The notes under the pieces are model-generated. The model saw nothing but the letters and a program-made list of their open reading frames with translations, did not search any database and was not told where the DNA came from. 64,000 bases of DNA from Pseudomonas nitroreducens TX1. GTDB taxonomy: Bacteria; Pseudomonadota; Gammaproteobacteria; Pseudomonadales; Pseudomonadaceae. Position numbers and translations under genes: made by a program. Below are positions 8,100 through 18,507 of the stretch, piece after piece (the first letter of the stretch is position 1; each line of letters starts with the position of its first letter). The stretch spans positions 1 through 64,000 of the forward strand of contig NZ_AMZB01000107.1 of assembly GCF_000313755.1 (NCBI RefSeq). The letters run 5' to 3'.

Positions 8100-9272
8100 T
8101 CAGGCGCCCTGCGTCAGGTGTTTTGCAATCGCCGTGCGCAGCGGCGGCAGGTTCTGCGCCAGGCGCAGGCCGGCGTTGCGCAGCAGACGAACTGGCGGGC
8201 GCGGGTCGGTGTACATGCCGACGATCAGCCGCGTGGCCTGGTACAGCGGCCAGGTCGCCAGGCGGTGAGCCATGGCGTAGCGGCGCAGCGGCCAGGTGCC
8301 GCCGATATCGCCGCCCCGGCGATGGGTCGCGAGGATTTCATTGGCCAGCCGGCGCTGGCTCTGCAGGCCGAAGTTGAAGCCGTGGGCGGTGACCGGGTGC
8401 ATGCCGACGGCGGCATCGCCGATCAGCGCGCTGCGCGGGCCGACGAAACGGTCCGAGTACACCCCCACCAGCGGATAGCTGTGACGCGCGCCGAGCAACT
8501 CCATGCCGCCCAGACGACGGTCGAAACGGCGCTCCACCTCGCGGGCGAAGGCCTGCTCGTCCAGCTCCAGCAGCGGCGCCATCTCGCGCTGCGGCAAGGT
8601 CAGCACGACGGAAGAGCGGTCGCCATTGATCGGCAGCAACGCCAGGGTCTGCCCGTAGCCGAACCATTCCCAGGCCACGTTGTGGTGCGGTTTCTCATGG
8701 GCCATGCGGCAGACCATCATGGTCTTGCCGAAGTCCTCCATGCTCGCGCCGATACCCAGCATGCGGCGGGTCTCGGAGAAGCGGCTGTCGGCAGCGACCA
8801 GCAGGCGCGCATGGACGCGGCTGTCGTCGTCCAGGGTCAGCGCCACGCCGTCCTGCCGGACCTGCAGCGAACGCAAGGCGCGGCCGCAGACCAGCGAGAC
8901 GTCGGCACACTCGTGCACCGCGTCGAAGGCAGCGCGGCGGATCATCTGGTTGGAGACGAAATACCCCAGCTGTTCCGCACCAGCCTGCTCGGCCTCGATG
9001 CGCAGGGTGAACAGCGAAGGGCCATTGAGCACCTGGGCATCGCGCAGCGGCGAGACGTCCTCGGGGTCGATCCGCGACCACATGCCCAGCCGCTGCAGTT
9101 CGGCGCGGGAGGCGTGGGTCAGCGCGATCTCGCGGCCGTCCTCGGCGGGGTCGGACACCGCGGCCAGCGGCTGACGGTCGATCAGCAGGATCGACAGGCC
9201 GTTGCCCGACAGCGAGCGGGCCAGGCAAAGCCCGGCGGGGCCGGCGCCGACGATGGCGATGTCCACGTGCAT
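8100..9272 (-). CDS. UbiH/UbiF/COQ6-type FAD-dependent hydroxylase
   Basis: This 390-residue flavoprotein monooxygenase has an N-terminal dinucleotide-binding loop (IVGAGPAGLCLA, residues 7-18). The FAD-ribityl GD motif is IGDAAVGMHPVTAHGFN. The MHPVTAHGFNFGLQ segment is typical of ubiquinone-biosynthesis hydroxylases (UbiH/UbiI/UbiF; a UbiM-like role is possible). The exact ring position it acts on cannot be told. The start ATG at 9272 follows AGGAGTCACCC. It lies 125 bp downstream of sfnR on the same strand but looks independent of that operon. Confidence 0.82.
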   Translation of the reverse strand: MHVDIAIVGAGPAGLCLARSLSGNGLSILLIDRQPLAAVSDPAEDGREIALTHASRAELQRLGMWSRIDPEDVSPLRDAQVLNGPSLFTLRIEAEQAGAEQLGYFVSNQMIRRAAFDAVHECADVSLVCGRALRSLQVRQDGVALTLDDDSRVHARLLVAADSRFSETRRMLGIGASMEDFGKTMMVCRMAHEKPHHNVAWEWFGYGQTLALLPINGDRSSVVLTLPQREMAPLLELDEQAFAREVERRFDRRLGGMELLGARHSYPLVGVYSDRFVGPRSALIGDAAVGMHPVTAHGFNFGLQSQRRLANEILATHRRGGDIGGTWPLRRYAMAHRLATWPLYQATRLIVGMYTDPRPPVRLLRNAGLRLAQNLPPLRTAIAKHLTQGA

Positions 9273-9396
9273 GGGTGACTCCTTTGGCGAGGGATGGGCG
9301 GTCCCGGAGTCTAGGCTGGCCACTGGCCCGTTTCGTTGCCGTGGATCAGTGGCCCACGGCGAATACCTCCAAATAGACGGGCCCGACCCGAGCGAG

Positions 9397-10511
<1,115 letters not shown>

Positions 10512-10515
<4 letters not shown>

Positions 10516-11696
10516 GAGTAGAAAGTCGGTTGCGGCAGTTGCTGGTTCAGCGCCCAGTCGCCCAGTTCGCGAACCTTGTAGTCCACCGGGTCGTGCAGGG
10601 TCTGGGTGCGCAGATTGCGCCAGTAGCGGTCGATGCGCAGCGCGGCGTGGGTGGAGCGCGCACCGGTGACTTCGAACAGGCGGTTGCAGATGTCCAGGCC
10701 GTTGCGGGTCGCCGCGACCTTGGCGGTGGCGATGGCCACGGCCAGCCGGCCGCGCTCCTCGGCGTCCAGGGCGGCGCCTCTGCTCCAGGCTTCGTCGAGC
10801 AATTGGGCGGCGCGGCGCACCAGCAGGCGGGTGCTTTCCAGGCCGACCCAGAACTCGCCGTAATGCCCAAGCACGTAAGGGTCCTCACCCACTGTGGCGG
10901 CGTTGGAACGGAACCACGGACGGGCCTCCTTGAGCGTGTACTGCCGCGCCTCTTCGAACGCGCCCTCGGCAATGCCGAGGAATACATGGGTAAAGATCAG
11001 TTGGGCAATCAGCGGGCGCAGGCAGGCGAACGGCGTGCTCAGCGGGCCCGGATCGAGCAGCAGCTCGCTCTCCTCCACCCGCACCCGCTCAAAGGTGGCG
11101 CTGCCGCTGTCGGTCTGGCGCTGGCCCATGTTGTCCCAGTCGTGGGCGAGGCTGATGCCGCTGCGGGCGGTGGGAATGGCGGCGATCAGCAGCTTGCCGC
11201 CCTCGCCGTCCAGCGCCGAGGCAATGAGCATCTGCGAATCCAGCGCGCCGGAGCAGAAGCTCTTGCGCCCGGAGAATTCCCGCCAGCCGGCGAAGTTACG
11301 CGACACGGTGCGGGTGTCCAGCGGGTTCAGGGCGTTGCCCCAGAACCATTGGTTGCGCGCGGTCAGTTCGTACCACGGCTGCCACTGCTCGGGGCGGGAG
11401 AACAGCCGCACGGTGGCCAGCATCAGGTGCTGGAAGCCGAACACGTGGGCGATGGAGCTATCGACCACGGCAAACTGGCGCACGACGTCCAGCGTTGTGC
11501 TCCAGTCGGCGCCCAGGCCACCGTACTCGGTGGGGATGATCAGCGACAGCAGGCCGCTCTGGCGCAGCGCATCGCGCTCGGCCTTCGGCGTGCCGCCACG
11601 GATGTCGCGCTCGGCGGCGGTTTCGGCGAAACCGGCGGCCAGGCGTTGGGCTATTTGCCCGGGTGTCTGTACGTCGAGCCGCGTATTGGCGTTCAC
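10512..11696 (-). CDS. sfnC: Acyl-CoA dehydrogenase-family monooxygenase SfnC
   Basis: This protein of about 394 residues belongs to the acyl-CoA dehydrogenase/flavin monooxygenase (DszC-like) family. Segments include LIIPTEYGGLGADWSTTLDVV and a C-terminal helical region (RYWRNLRTQTLHDPVDYK) characteristic of flavin-dependent sulfur-oxidising members. In P. putida sfnC belongs to the sfnECR operon needed for organosulfur use; its exact substrate is not settled. I chose the GTG at 11696, preceded by GAGGAAGCGAGC; the frame is open to 11747. Its stop overlaps the sfnR start by 4 nt. Confidence 0.85.
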
Positions 11697-11758
11697 GCTC
11701 GCTTCCTCTTCTATCGATTCGGGATGTGCCAGGCCCCTGCCCGGCACACCAGGAGAAC

Positions 11759-12904
11759 TCAGCCGGCCTTGCGCCCAGGCAGCACATCGTTGGCGATCAT
11801 CTCGCCGAAGGGCCCGGTGAGGTTGGTCACGCCGCGGCCGGCGAGGCTCGCATAGGGCTCGGGCAGCAGCGGGAAGACCAGTTCGGCGAAACGGTAGGCC
11901 TCTTCCAGGTGCGGGTAGCCGGAGAAGATGAAGCTGTCGATCCCTAGGTCCGCATACTCCTTGATGCGCTCGGCGACCTGCTGCGGGTCGCCCACCAGCG
12001 CGGTACCGGCGCCGCCACGCACCAGGCCGACGCCGGCCCAGAGGTTGGGGTAGATCTCCAGCTGGTCACGGCGGCCGCCGTGCAGCGCGGCCATGCGCCG
12101 CTGGCCTTCGGAGTCGAAGCGGGCGAAGGATTTCTGCGCGTTGGCGATGGTCTCGTCGGAGATGTTGCCGATCAGCTTGTCGGCGGCCTGCCAGGCCTCC
12201 TCGGCGGTCTCGCGGACGATCACGTGCAGGCGAATGCCGAACTTGACGGTGCGCCCCTGCTTCGCGGCTTTCTCGCGCACATCGGCAAGCTTCTGCGCGA
12301 CCGCTTGCGGCGGCTCGCCCCAGGTCAGGTAGACGTCCACCTGCTCGGCGGCCAGGTCGTGGGCCTCGGCGGAGGAGCCGCCGAAGTACAGCGGCGGATA
12401 CGGCTTCTGGATCGGCGGATAGAGCGCCTTGGCGTTCTCCACCTGCAGGTGCTTGCCCTTGAAGTCCACGGATTCGCCCTGCAGCACGCGGCGCCAGATA
12501 CGCAGGAATTCATCGGTGACTTCATAGCGCTCGGCGTGGCTGAGGTGGATGCCGTCGCCACGGTTTTCATCCGGGTCGCCGCCGGTGACCACGTTGATCA
12601 GCAGGCGGCCGCCGGACAGCCGGTCCAGGGTCGCGGCCATGCGCGCGGACACGGTGGGCGAGATGATCCCCGGACGGATCGCCACCAGGTAACGCAGGCG
12701 CTCGGTGAGCGGCGCCAGGGCCGAGGCGACCACCCAGGAATCCTCGCAGGAGCGGCCGGTGGGAATCAGCACGCCGTAATAGCCGAGGGAATCGGCGGCC
12801 TGGGCGATCTGTTTGAGATACGGCAGCGACACCGGGCGCGCACCCTCGCTGGTGCCGAGGAAGTGGCCGTCGCCGTGGGTGGGCAGGAACCAGAACACGT
12901 TCAT
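11759..12904 (-). CDS. msuD: FMNH2-dependent methanesulfonate/alkanesulfonate monooxygenase MsuD
   Basis: At 381 residues it has the usual length of MsuD/SsuD. These TIM-barrel, luciferase-like enzymes release sulfite from C1 or longer alkanesulfonates. Family marks are [15 protein letters not shown] at the N-terminus, [26 protein letters not shown] and [15 protein letters not shown]. Similarity of the remembered P. aeruginosa MsuD sequence and the operon context favour MsuD over SsuD. It starts 10 nt after the msuE stop. It takes FMNH2 from MsuE and acts downstream of SfnG in the dimethylsulfone to sulfite route. Confidence 0.9.
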   Translation of the reverse strand: MNVFWFLPTHGDGHFLGTSEGARPVSLPYLKQIAQAADSLGYYGVLIPTGRSCEDSWVVASALAPLTERLRYLVAIRPGIISPTVSARMAATLDRLSGGRLLINVVTGGDPDENRGDGIHLSHAERYEVTDEFLRIWRRVLQGESVDFKGKHLQVENAKALYPPIQKPYPPLYFGGSSAEAHDLAAEQVDVYLTWGEPPQAVAQKLADVREKAAKQGRTVKFGIRLHVIVRETAEEAWQAADKLIGNISDETIANAQKSFARFDSEGQRRMAALHGGRRDQLEIYPNLWAGVGLVRGGAGTALVGDPQQVAERIKEYADLGIDSFIFSGYPHLEEAYRFAELVFPLLPEPYASLAGRGVTNLTGPFGEMIANDVLPGRKAG

Positions 12905-12914
12905 CGCGGGCTCC

Positions 12915-13472
12915 TCAGGCAGTCTTGCGCAGTTGCGGGCGGGCGAACAGCGGCGCGGCGCGCTCGGCGGCCAGCTGGATGCGCGCGCGCAGGGTGTCGC
13001 TGATGATCTGGTAGTTGGCGAAGTCCCCTTCGCTGGCGTACACGCCGATGGGTAGCGTGATCGACTGGAAGAAGCTGAACAGCGGGCGCAGCTGGTGGTC
13101 GAGGACAAGGGCGTGACGCTCGCTGCCGCCGGTGGCGGCGAGCAGCACCGGGGTGTCGATCAGGGCGTTCATGTCCACCAGGTCGAACAGGTGCTTGAGC
13201 AGGCCCGGATAGGAGCCACGGTAGACCGGAGAGGCGACTACCAGCAGATCGGCGGTCTCGATCTCGCGTAGCGTGGCTTCCAGCTCGGCGGAGAGCTCCT
13301 GGCGGGACAATGCGGCACCCAGCGGGCGGGCGATGTCGGCCAGTTCGATGAGCCGGGTGTCTACCGGCAAGCGTTCGCCGAGGGCGTCCAGCACGGCCTG
13401 GGTGAGCACCAGGGTGCGCGAGGGACGATAGGTGCCGCCGGAGACGGCGACCACTTTGATGGGGCTGGTCAT
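12915..13472 (-). CDS. msuE: NAD(P)H-dependent FMN reductase MsuE
   Basis: This 185-residue flavodoxin-fold reductase has the N-terminal phosphate loop [10 protein letters not shown] and the [19 protein letters not shown] segment typical of MsuE/SsuE. It supplies FMNH2 to MsuD and probably to SfnG. It is the first gene of a four-gene operon transcribed from a sigma-54 promoter about 43 bp upstream. In P. putida the equivalent gene is called sfnE. Confidence 0.92.
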   Translation of the reverse strand: MTSPIKVVAVSGGTYRPSRTLVLTQAVLDALGERLPVDTRLIELADIARPLGAALSRQELSAELEATLREIETADLLVVASPVYRGSYPGLLKHLFDLVDMNALIDTPVLLAATGGSERHALVLDHQLRPLFSFFQSITLPIGVYASEGDFANYQIISDTLRARIQLAAERAAPLFARPQLRKTA

Positions 13473-13514
13473 GGGTTTTCCCTGTTGACTGTTGCGCTAG
13501 GTACAGAAGCCTTG

Positions 13515-13530
13515 AGCAAGGGCCGTACCA
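13515..13530 (-). promoter_or_regulatory. Sigma-54 (-24/-12) promoter of msuE-msuD-sfnC-sfnR
   Basis: Read on the minus strand the site is TGGTACGGCCCTTGCT, matching TGGCACG-N4-TTGCW with one change (T for C in the -24 box). It ends 43 bp before the msuE ATG. Together with the upstream dyad at 13589-13625 it puts the operon, including sfnR itself, under RpoN control. Confidence 0.78.
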
Positions 13531-13588
13531 ACAGGGAAATGTATGATTTTCGGGCACTTCAGCCCGTTCTGGCGGATGTTCCGTGTCA

Positions 13589-13625
13589 CCCAGGCAACAG
13601 CGCTGCTGATCGACTGTTGCCTGGG
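13589..13625. promoter_or_regulatory. 12-bp inverted repeat, candidate SfnR enhancer
   Basis: CCCAGGCAACAG (13589-13600) and CTGTTGCCTGGG (13614-13625) are perfect inverse copies with a 13-nt spacer. They are centred about 77 bp upstream of the -24 box of the msuE operon. The core CTGTTGCCTG also occurs in the sfnG upstream palindrome at 6632-6649. The shared sequence before two sigma-54 promoters is the basis for calling it an SfnR (autoregulatory) site. Confidence 0.62.
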
Positions 13626-13638
13626 AAACACTTCGCCA

Positions 13639-14754
13639 TCAGTGCACGACCAACTCGCGCAAGCCGTGGGAGATATCCAACCCTTCGAGCTCGGCCACGT
13701 ATTCGTCCGTGGTGAGCAGGCCGACACAGGGCGTCGCTCCGCGCTGACGCAGTTGCCCGGCGGCGAGCTTGCGCGCCAGCGCCACCGCCGCCATGCAGGG
13801 AATGTTCGGGCCGTGGTCTTGCTGCGCCAGCATCTCCCAGCACAATCCCAGCGGCTTGCCGTCGCCATCGACGCCCTGCAGGTGGACGAACATGCCGCTG
13901 AGCCCGTCGCCCAAGGGCTCCATCGCCACGGCCAGGCGGTGCAGGCCGGCGCCCAGGCGTGCCGCATTCTTCACCAGGCCGGCGCGCACCAGCCAGGAAA
14001 GGCCCCAGGTGCCGAACTGGGTGAGGCTCAGGCCAAGGCCCGCGGAGAAGCGCACGTCCTGCACGCCGGGATAACGCTGTGGGAAGAGGTCGAGGTCCGG
14101 CACGTCGCAGTGGGCCAGCCAGCGCGCGCCCAGCGGCGCGGGAAAACAATGGCGATTGAGCCCCTGCCAACCGTGGACGTCCTGCCAGCGGCCCTGGCGC
14201 CATTGCCGCAGCGGCTTGCCGCAGTAGCCCAGCACCGCGGATACCGTGGCCTGCCCGGGAATCTTGGCCGACGAGCTGATGCCATGGTGGATGCTGTCCA
14301 GGCGCTGGAAACGTGGCAGCAGGTCGTCGATCACCGAGGCGGCCAGGGCGGGCACCGAACTGGCGCCACTGCACACCAGCACCCCGGCGCTGCGCGCGGC
14401 ACGGTCGAGTTCGTGGATGCCGCAGACGAACTGGCGGGCATCGGCCAGGTCGACGTAATGCGCGCGGGCGCCGATGGCGGCGCGGGCGACGCGGTAGTCC
14501 TGGCCCTGGAACGGTCCGGCAGTGGAAATCACCAGGTCGACCTTCAGTTCGTTGAGGCGACCGGCCAGCGTCGGCTGGTTCATGTCCAGGCACACCGCCT
14601 CGCCGCCTACCTGCACCGCCAGTTCAGTGGCGCGGCGCTGGTCGCGCCCCCCCACCAGCACGCGGATGCCTCCGATGCCGCTCAGGCGGCGCACGATCAG
14701 GCTGCCGAAGTTGCCGTAACCGCCCAACACCAGCACGCGAAATGTCCGTTCCAT
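13639..14754 (-). CDS. Saccharopine dehydrogenase-like NAD(P)-binding protein
   Basis: This 371-residue protein has an N-terminal Rossmann fold (VLVLGGYGNFGSLIVRRL, then VGGRD) and the STAGPFQGQDYRVARAAI segment typical of saccharopine-dehydrogenase/trans-acting enoyl reductase-like proteins. The remainder is a family-specific domain of unknown substrate. I chose the ATG at 14754 because the Rossmann fold begins there; the frame runs open to 15177 through the GFA gene region. It is 46 bp downstream of the GFA gene on the same strand. Confidence 0.8.
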   Translation of the reverse strand: MERTFRVLVLGGYGNFGSLIVRRLSGIGGIRVLVGGRDQRRATELAVQVGGEAVCLDMNQPTLAGRLNELKVDLVISTAGPFQGQDYRVARAAIGARAHYVDLADARQFVCGIHELDRAARSAGVLVCSGASSVPALAASVIDDLLPRFQRLDSIHHGISSSAKIPGQATVSAVLGYCGKPLRQWRQGRWQDVHGWQGLNRHCFPAPLGARWLAHCDVPDLDLFPQRYPGVQDVRFSAGLGLSLTQFGTWGLSWLVRAGLVKNAARLGAGLHRLAVAMEPLGDGLSGMFVHLQGVDGDGKPLGLCWEMLAQQDHGPNIPCMAAVALARKLAAGQLRQRGATPCVGLLTTDEYVAELEGLDISHGLRELVVH

Positions 14755-14800
14755 TCCCACTGAACCTGTTACTCCCTGACTGCTGGCGGCGCCAGCTCCT

Positions 14801-15202
14801 TCAACCCGGCTTTGCACCGCCGTGGCGGGGCAGATTGTCCTCCAGCGGCCACCAACTGGCGCGGGAGTCGACGTAGTAATGTGCTTCGAGCTTTGTCCGC
14901 ACCGGCTCGTCGAGGGTTCCCGCACGCACCCGCAAAGTTTTCGGCAGCGCATCGCGGGCGCTGTAGATTGGCGAGCCACAGAGGCGGCAGAACACCCGTA
15001 GTTTTTCCGGCGTCGCACGATACCCGGCCAGTTCCGACTCGCCGCTGAGCAGGCGGAACGCCGCGCGGTCCACCGGGAGGTTGGTGGCGAATGGCCCGCC
15101 CTGCGCCTTGCGGCACTGGCTGCAATGGCAGACCTGGATGGGTGCCAGCTCGCCGCTGATTTCGTAGCGCACCGCACCGCACAGACAACCGCCCCTATGC
15201 AT
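14801..15202 (-). CDS. GFA family (CENP-V/GFA zinc-binding) protein
   Basis: This 133-residue protein has the zinc-cysteine pattern of the GFA fold: CLCG (residues 7-10), CHCSQC and CRLCGSP. The founding member, Gfa, was proposed to join glutathione and formaldehyde, but most homologues have no proven function. A link to C1 by-products of the neighbouring methanesulfonate/dimethylsulfone pathway (which release formaldehyde) is tempting but only inference. It is probably cotranscribed with the saccharopine-dehydrogenase-like gene. Confidence 0.88.
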   Translation of the reverse strand: MHRGGCLCGAVRYEISGELAPIQVCHCSQCRKAQGGPFATNLPVDRAAFRLLSGESELAGYRATPEKLRVFCRLCGSPIYSARDALPKTLRVRAGTLDEPVRTKLEAHYYVDSRASWWPLEDNLPRHGGAKPG

Positions 15203-15388
15203 GACTCGCTCTCCCGCCCATATTCACGAAGCGAGGAAGTCTAGATCAGCCTCGCCGGCATGCACCACCGTGCGCAGGAGCCACTGTCTTTTCCCTGGGG
15301 AAATCCGTTCCACACTCTCCCTCCCCCAGCCCTGTCCCAACGGCAGAGTGAGCCGAGCGTGCCAGCCCCGTAGGGCACAACCCTCTCG

Positions 15389-16516
15389 TCAGGCTTCACT
15401 TTCCCACCCCAGCGGATAGAGCAGTTCTTCCTTGTAGCCGGCCCACACCCGCACCGCGGCGGGGAGGCTCGCGTCCAGCTCGGCGTCACCGCTGTCCACC
15501 AGCAGCGGCCGGCCTTCGAGGGTGGCAAGCTTGCGCTTGGTGGCGATCACCCGCAGCCGCTCGATACCGACGGCGCGCAGCACCCGCGGGCTGATCTGCT
15601 GGTTGCCGCGCCCCAGGATGTGCCCCTGCCCACCGATGGCCGTCACCAGCACAAAGGCCGGGTGGCCGTCCACCAGTTCGAACAGCTGCGCCTCGGTCAC
15701 ATCGCGGGCGATTACCTGACCGTTCTCGATCACGTCGACGCCCAGCAGCGTGGTCTCCAGGTGCAGGTCGGTGGCCAGCCCGTGCAGCGTCGAGCCGGGA
15801 CCGAAGACGTAGCGCACGTCGTCCTCCCAGCTGTCCTCCAGCCAGGCGGCGAGGTCGGCCAGCACCAGCTCCTCGGTCTCCATGCCGGCCTGCTTCACGT
15901 GCTGCATGAAGTGGCCTTCCTCGGGCACCGTCAGCTCGGCATACCAGCGCGCGGCGACGCGCCCCTCGCGCAGCGCGGCCTCGTCGAGGTCGCGCACTTC
16001 GCCCTGGGTCAGGCGCACCAGCCCGCCATCCACGAGGCGCCGCGCCAGTTCCCCGGCGGCGCGCGGGCTGATGGCGTAGACCCCGGAATGGATCTTCACC
16101 CCGGCGGGAATGCCCAGCACCGGCTGGCCTTCGCGGGCGACCTCGGCCACGTCGCGTGCGGTGCCGTCGCCGCCGGCGAAGAGGATCAGCGCCACACCGG
16201 CCTCCTGCAGCGCCTGCACGGCGTGACGGGTATCAGCCGCGCTGCTCTGCGCCTGCTCCAGGGCCCCCACCAGGCGATGGGCAAAGCCCATGTCCGCCAG
16301 CAGGTCGGCGCCCATCGGGCCGGGGAAGGTGAGGAACTGCAGGCGCTCGCGCACCGGCAGCAGGTGCTCCAGGGCTACACGCGTGCGCTCTGCCGCCCTT
16401 CGTTCGGCGCCTCGCGCCAGAGCCAGCTCGACGACGCCGTCACTGCCCTTGAGCGCGGTCGGGCCGCCGATACCGGCCAGCGGATTGATGATCAGCCCTA
16501 TGCGAATCCTGTCCAT
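15389..16516 (-). CDS. ATP-NAD kinase family protein
   Basis: This 375-residue protein has the NAD kinase/diacylglycerol kinase signature GGDGT (FAGGDGTARDV) and an N-terminal GLIINPLAGIGG loop. These put it in the ATP-NAD kinase (AcoX-like) group rather than canonical NadK. The phosphate acceptor is not known. The start ATG at 16516 has a GAGG ribosome binding site 6 nt upstream; a TTG two codons earlier is also possible. Its divergent neighbour is a PA1571-like small gene, an arrangement shared with other pseudomonads. Confidence 0.85.
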   Translation of the reverse strand: MDRIRIGLIINPLAGIGGPTALKGSDGVVELALARGAERRAAERTRVALEHLLPVRERLQFLTFPGPMGADLLADMGFAHRLVGALEQAQSSAADTRHAVQALQEAGVALILFAGGDGTARDVAEVAREGQPVLGIPAGVKIHSGVYAISPRAAGELARRLVDGGLVRLTQGEVRDLDEAALREGRVAARWYAELTVPEEGHFMQHVKQAGMETEELVLADLAAWLEDSWEDDVRYVFGPGSTLHGLATDLHLETTLLGVDVIENGQVIARDVTEAQLFELVDGHPAFVLVTAIGGQGHILGRGNQQISPRVLRAVGIERLRVIATKRKLATLEGRPLLVDSGDAELDASLPAAVRVWAGYKEELLYPLGWESEA

Positions 16517-16764
16517 ACTCAACCTCGAGGGAAACTTCTTCGAACTACCGGCGCAAGGCCGGGTCGGACCAGGGAAACGGCAACTCCACGAACTATAACG
16601 ACAAGCAGGTGACCGGGGACCTCGTGATTGGCACGCAATCTGCGAGGCAACCCGTCGTCTGTCTTCGGTGACGATTCTCCGGCGCTGCCCTGGGCAGCCT
16701 CTGTCACCGGGCTTTCATCTGATCTGCCTAGACTGCAATGCACCTGATGTAGAGGAGATTGGCC

Positions 16765-16938
16765 ATGAGCCTGCAAACCCAACGTGAAACCACTCCCCGT
16801 CCCACCCCGCGTCATCCGCAGCAGCCGGTTGGCGGTTCGATCATTGATGCCCAGGGCCGCGAAGTGCCCATCACCGAAGACATGATCCAGCGCGCCTGCC
16901 AGGAGCTGGACAAGACCTGCGAGCCACCGCGCCGCTGA
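16765..16938 (+). CDS. PA1571-like small protein (57 aa)
   Basis: This short gene encodes 57 residues starting MSLQTQRETTPRPTPRHP and ending CEPPRR. The N-terminal third is Pro/Arg/Thr-rich and probably disordered. It is followed by GGSIIDAQGREVPITEDMIQ, which resembles the conserved core of PA1571-family proteins. The ATG follows AGAGGAGATTGGCC, a strong ribosome binding site. Function is unknown. It is divergent from the ATP-NAD kinase homologue and its stop is 16 bp from the convergent pdxB stop. Confidence 0.75.
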   Translation: MSLQTQRETTPRPTPRHPQQPVGGSIIDAQGREVPITEDMIQRACQELDKTCEPPRR

Positions 16939-16953
16939 CCAGGCGCGTCTGCC

Positions 16954-18102
16954 CTATTCCCCGACCCGGTTGGCGCCCAGCGCGGTCAGCAGGCTTTCCA
17001 GGCGCGGCGAATCGCCCTGGATGTCCACCCACAACCCGGTGATCTCCCGGCGCGGCGGGTAGTGCTTGCGCAGCGCGTCGAAGGCCGCCCGCCGAGTCTG
17101 GGTGTCCCCCTGCAGGCTGCGGCGGAAATTGGCGTCATCGCTGCGCGGGTCGTACACCGCGCGGCAGAGCATCGCCAGCGCCCAGTCCGGGTCGCATTCT
17201 TCCTTCAGGCTCAGTTCGGCCAGCCATTGCGCGGGCAACAGGTCGTCGAGGACGACGGCCGGCTCGCAGCGCTGCCAGGCGCAGAATGCCTCGTAGATCT
17301 GCGCGGTGCCGCGCAGCTTGCCGTCCAGGCTGTAGCCGGCGATGTGCGGAGTGGCGATGCGGCAGTGTTGGGCCAGCTGCACGTTCACTTCCGGCTCGCC
17401 CTCCCAGACGTCCAGCGCCACGTCGATATCGGCGCCGGACTCCAGGTGAATGCGCAGCGCCGTATTGTCGATCACCCCACCCCGGCTGGCGTTGATCAGC
17501 CAGGTGCCGGGGCGCAGCGTCGTTAGGCGAGCGGCGTCGATCAGGTGGCGCGTCGGGTTTTCCCCGTCGCGGGTCAGCGGCGTGTGCAGGCTGATCACGT
17601 CGCACTCGCGCAGCACCTCCTCCAGACTGTGGAAGTCGCCACCTTCGGCGGCGGCGCGCGGCGGGTCGCAGACACGCACATCCCAGCCCAGCCCGCGCAG
17701 CACATCCACCAGGCGCCCCCCCACCTGCCCCGCGCCGATCACGCCATAGCGGCGTTCGGCAAGCCTGGCGCCATGCACTTCGGCCAGGGCCAGCAGGCTG
17801 CCCAGCACCCAGTCCACCACGCCGCGGGCATTGCAGCCCGGCGCGCTGGACCAGGCGATGCCGGCCTCGGCGAAGTAATCGAGGTCCAGGTGATCAGTGC
17901 CGATGGTGCAGGTGCCGACGAACTTCACCTGGCTACCCTCGAGCAGCTCGCGGCTGACATCGGTCACCGAGCGAACCAGCAGGACTTCGGCGTCGCCCAG
18001 GGCGGCACGATCGATGCCGCGCCCGGGCAGGCGACGGATGTCGCCATGGGCCCCGAAGAAGGCTTCGACCAGGGGAATATTTTCATCGGCAAGGATACGC
18101 AT
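16954..18102 (-). CDS. pdxB: Erythronate-4-phosphate dehydrogenase PdxB
   Basis: This 382-residue D-2-hydroxyacid dehydrogenase catalyses oxidation of 4-phosphoerythronate in the DXP-dependent pyridoxal phosphate pathway. Visible marks are the N-terminal [17 protein letters not shown], the NAD-binding [12 protein letters not shown], catalytic Arg in [10 protein letters not shown], Glu in DVWEGEP and His in TPHIAGYS, and the C-terminal PdxB dimerisation domain (about residues 290-382). The start ATG at 18102 gives the canonical N-terminus; the open frame reaches 18171. Confidence 0.95.
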   Translation of the reverse strand: MRILADENIPLVEAFFGAHGDIRRLPGRGIDRAALGDAEVLLVRSVTDVSRELLEGSQVKFVGTCTIGTDHLDLDYFAEAGIAWSSAPGCNARGVVDWVLGSLLALAEVHGARLAERRYGVIGAGQVGGRLVDVLRGLGWDVRVCDPPRAAAEGGDFHSLEEVLRECDVISLHTPLTRDGENPTRHLIDAARLTTLRPGTWLINASRGGVIDNTALRIHLESGADIDVALDVWEGEPEVNVQLAQHCRIATPHIAGYSLDGKLRGTAQIYEAFCAWQRCEPAVVLDDLLPAQWLAELSLKEECDPDWALAMLCRAVYDPRSDDANFRRSLQGDTQTRRAAFDALRKHYPPRREITGLWVDIQGDSPRLESLLTALGANRVGE

Positions 18103-18239
18103 GGGCTGACTCCAGAAATCGGCACCGGGTACTTTACCAGTGAGACGGGCGACGGAGGCACTCGCACCCATCTATAGGTACGGCCTGTGGGTGCGATCGC
18201 GAGCGCGGCCTGAACCTGCAATTGAGCTGCTGCGCTTCG

Positions 18240-18360
18240 GGCAACCATCACCCTAGCGCTCTCCCAGAGGGAGAGGGGACGAACGGCGCAGGATGAAGCC
18301 ATGGCGTCAGTCGGCACTATCTTCCCCCTCTCCCTCCGGGAAAGGATTGGGGTGGGGGCA
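18240..18360. repeat. Intergenic region with two purine/pyrimidine hairpin repeats
   Basis: The 405-bp gap between pdxB and the MATE gene (18103-18507) holds no supported gene. It contains CTCTCCCAGAGGGAGAGG (about 18260-18277) and CCCCTCTCCCTCCGGGAAAGG (about 18325-18345). Both are variants of the dispersed CCCTCTCCC-N-GGGAGAGGG hairpin. The MATE promoter must lie between them and 18508. Confidence 0.55.
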
Positions 18361-18507
18361 TGCACCGGCACGGCCCCGCAGAAGAACTTTCGGCTGTACC
18401 GACAACGGTAAGCGCGAAGCACGAAGGGTCAATGCCACGCTTTGCTGACCACCCGGACAACCCGTAAACTGGCCGGCTTCCTGTCCATTTCTCTGCCAAG
18501 GAAAGCC

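Noticed and set aside
18103-18200. tRNA-like stretch near ACTTTACCAGTGAGACGGGCGACGG
   Set aside because: No cloverleaf can be built: there is no matching acceptor stem or anticodon loop with T-loop consensus.
18442-18507. Longer N-terminus of the MATE transporter
   Set aside because: The extra 22 residues are basic and polar, not conserved in kind, and lack a ribosome binding site; GTG at 18508 has AAGGAAA.
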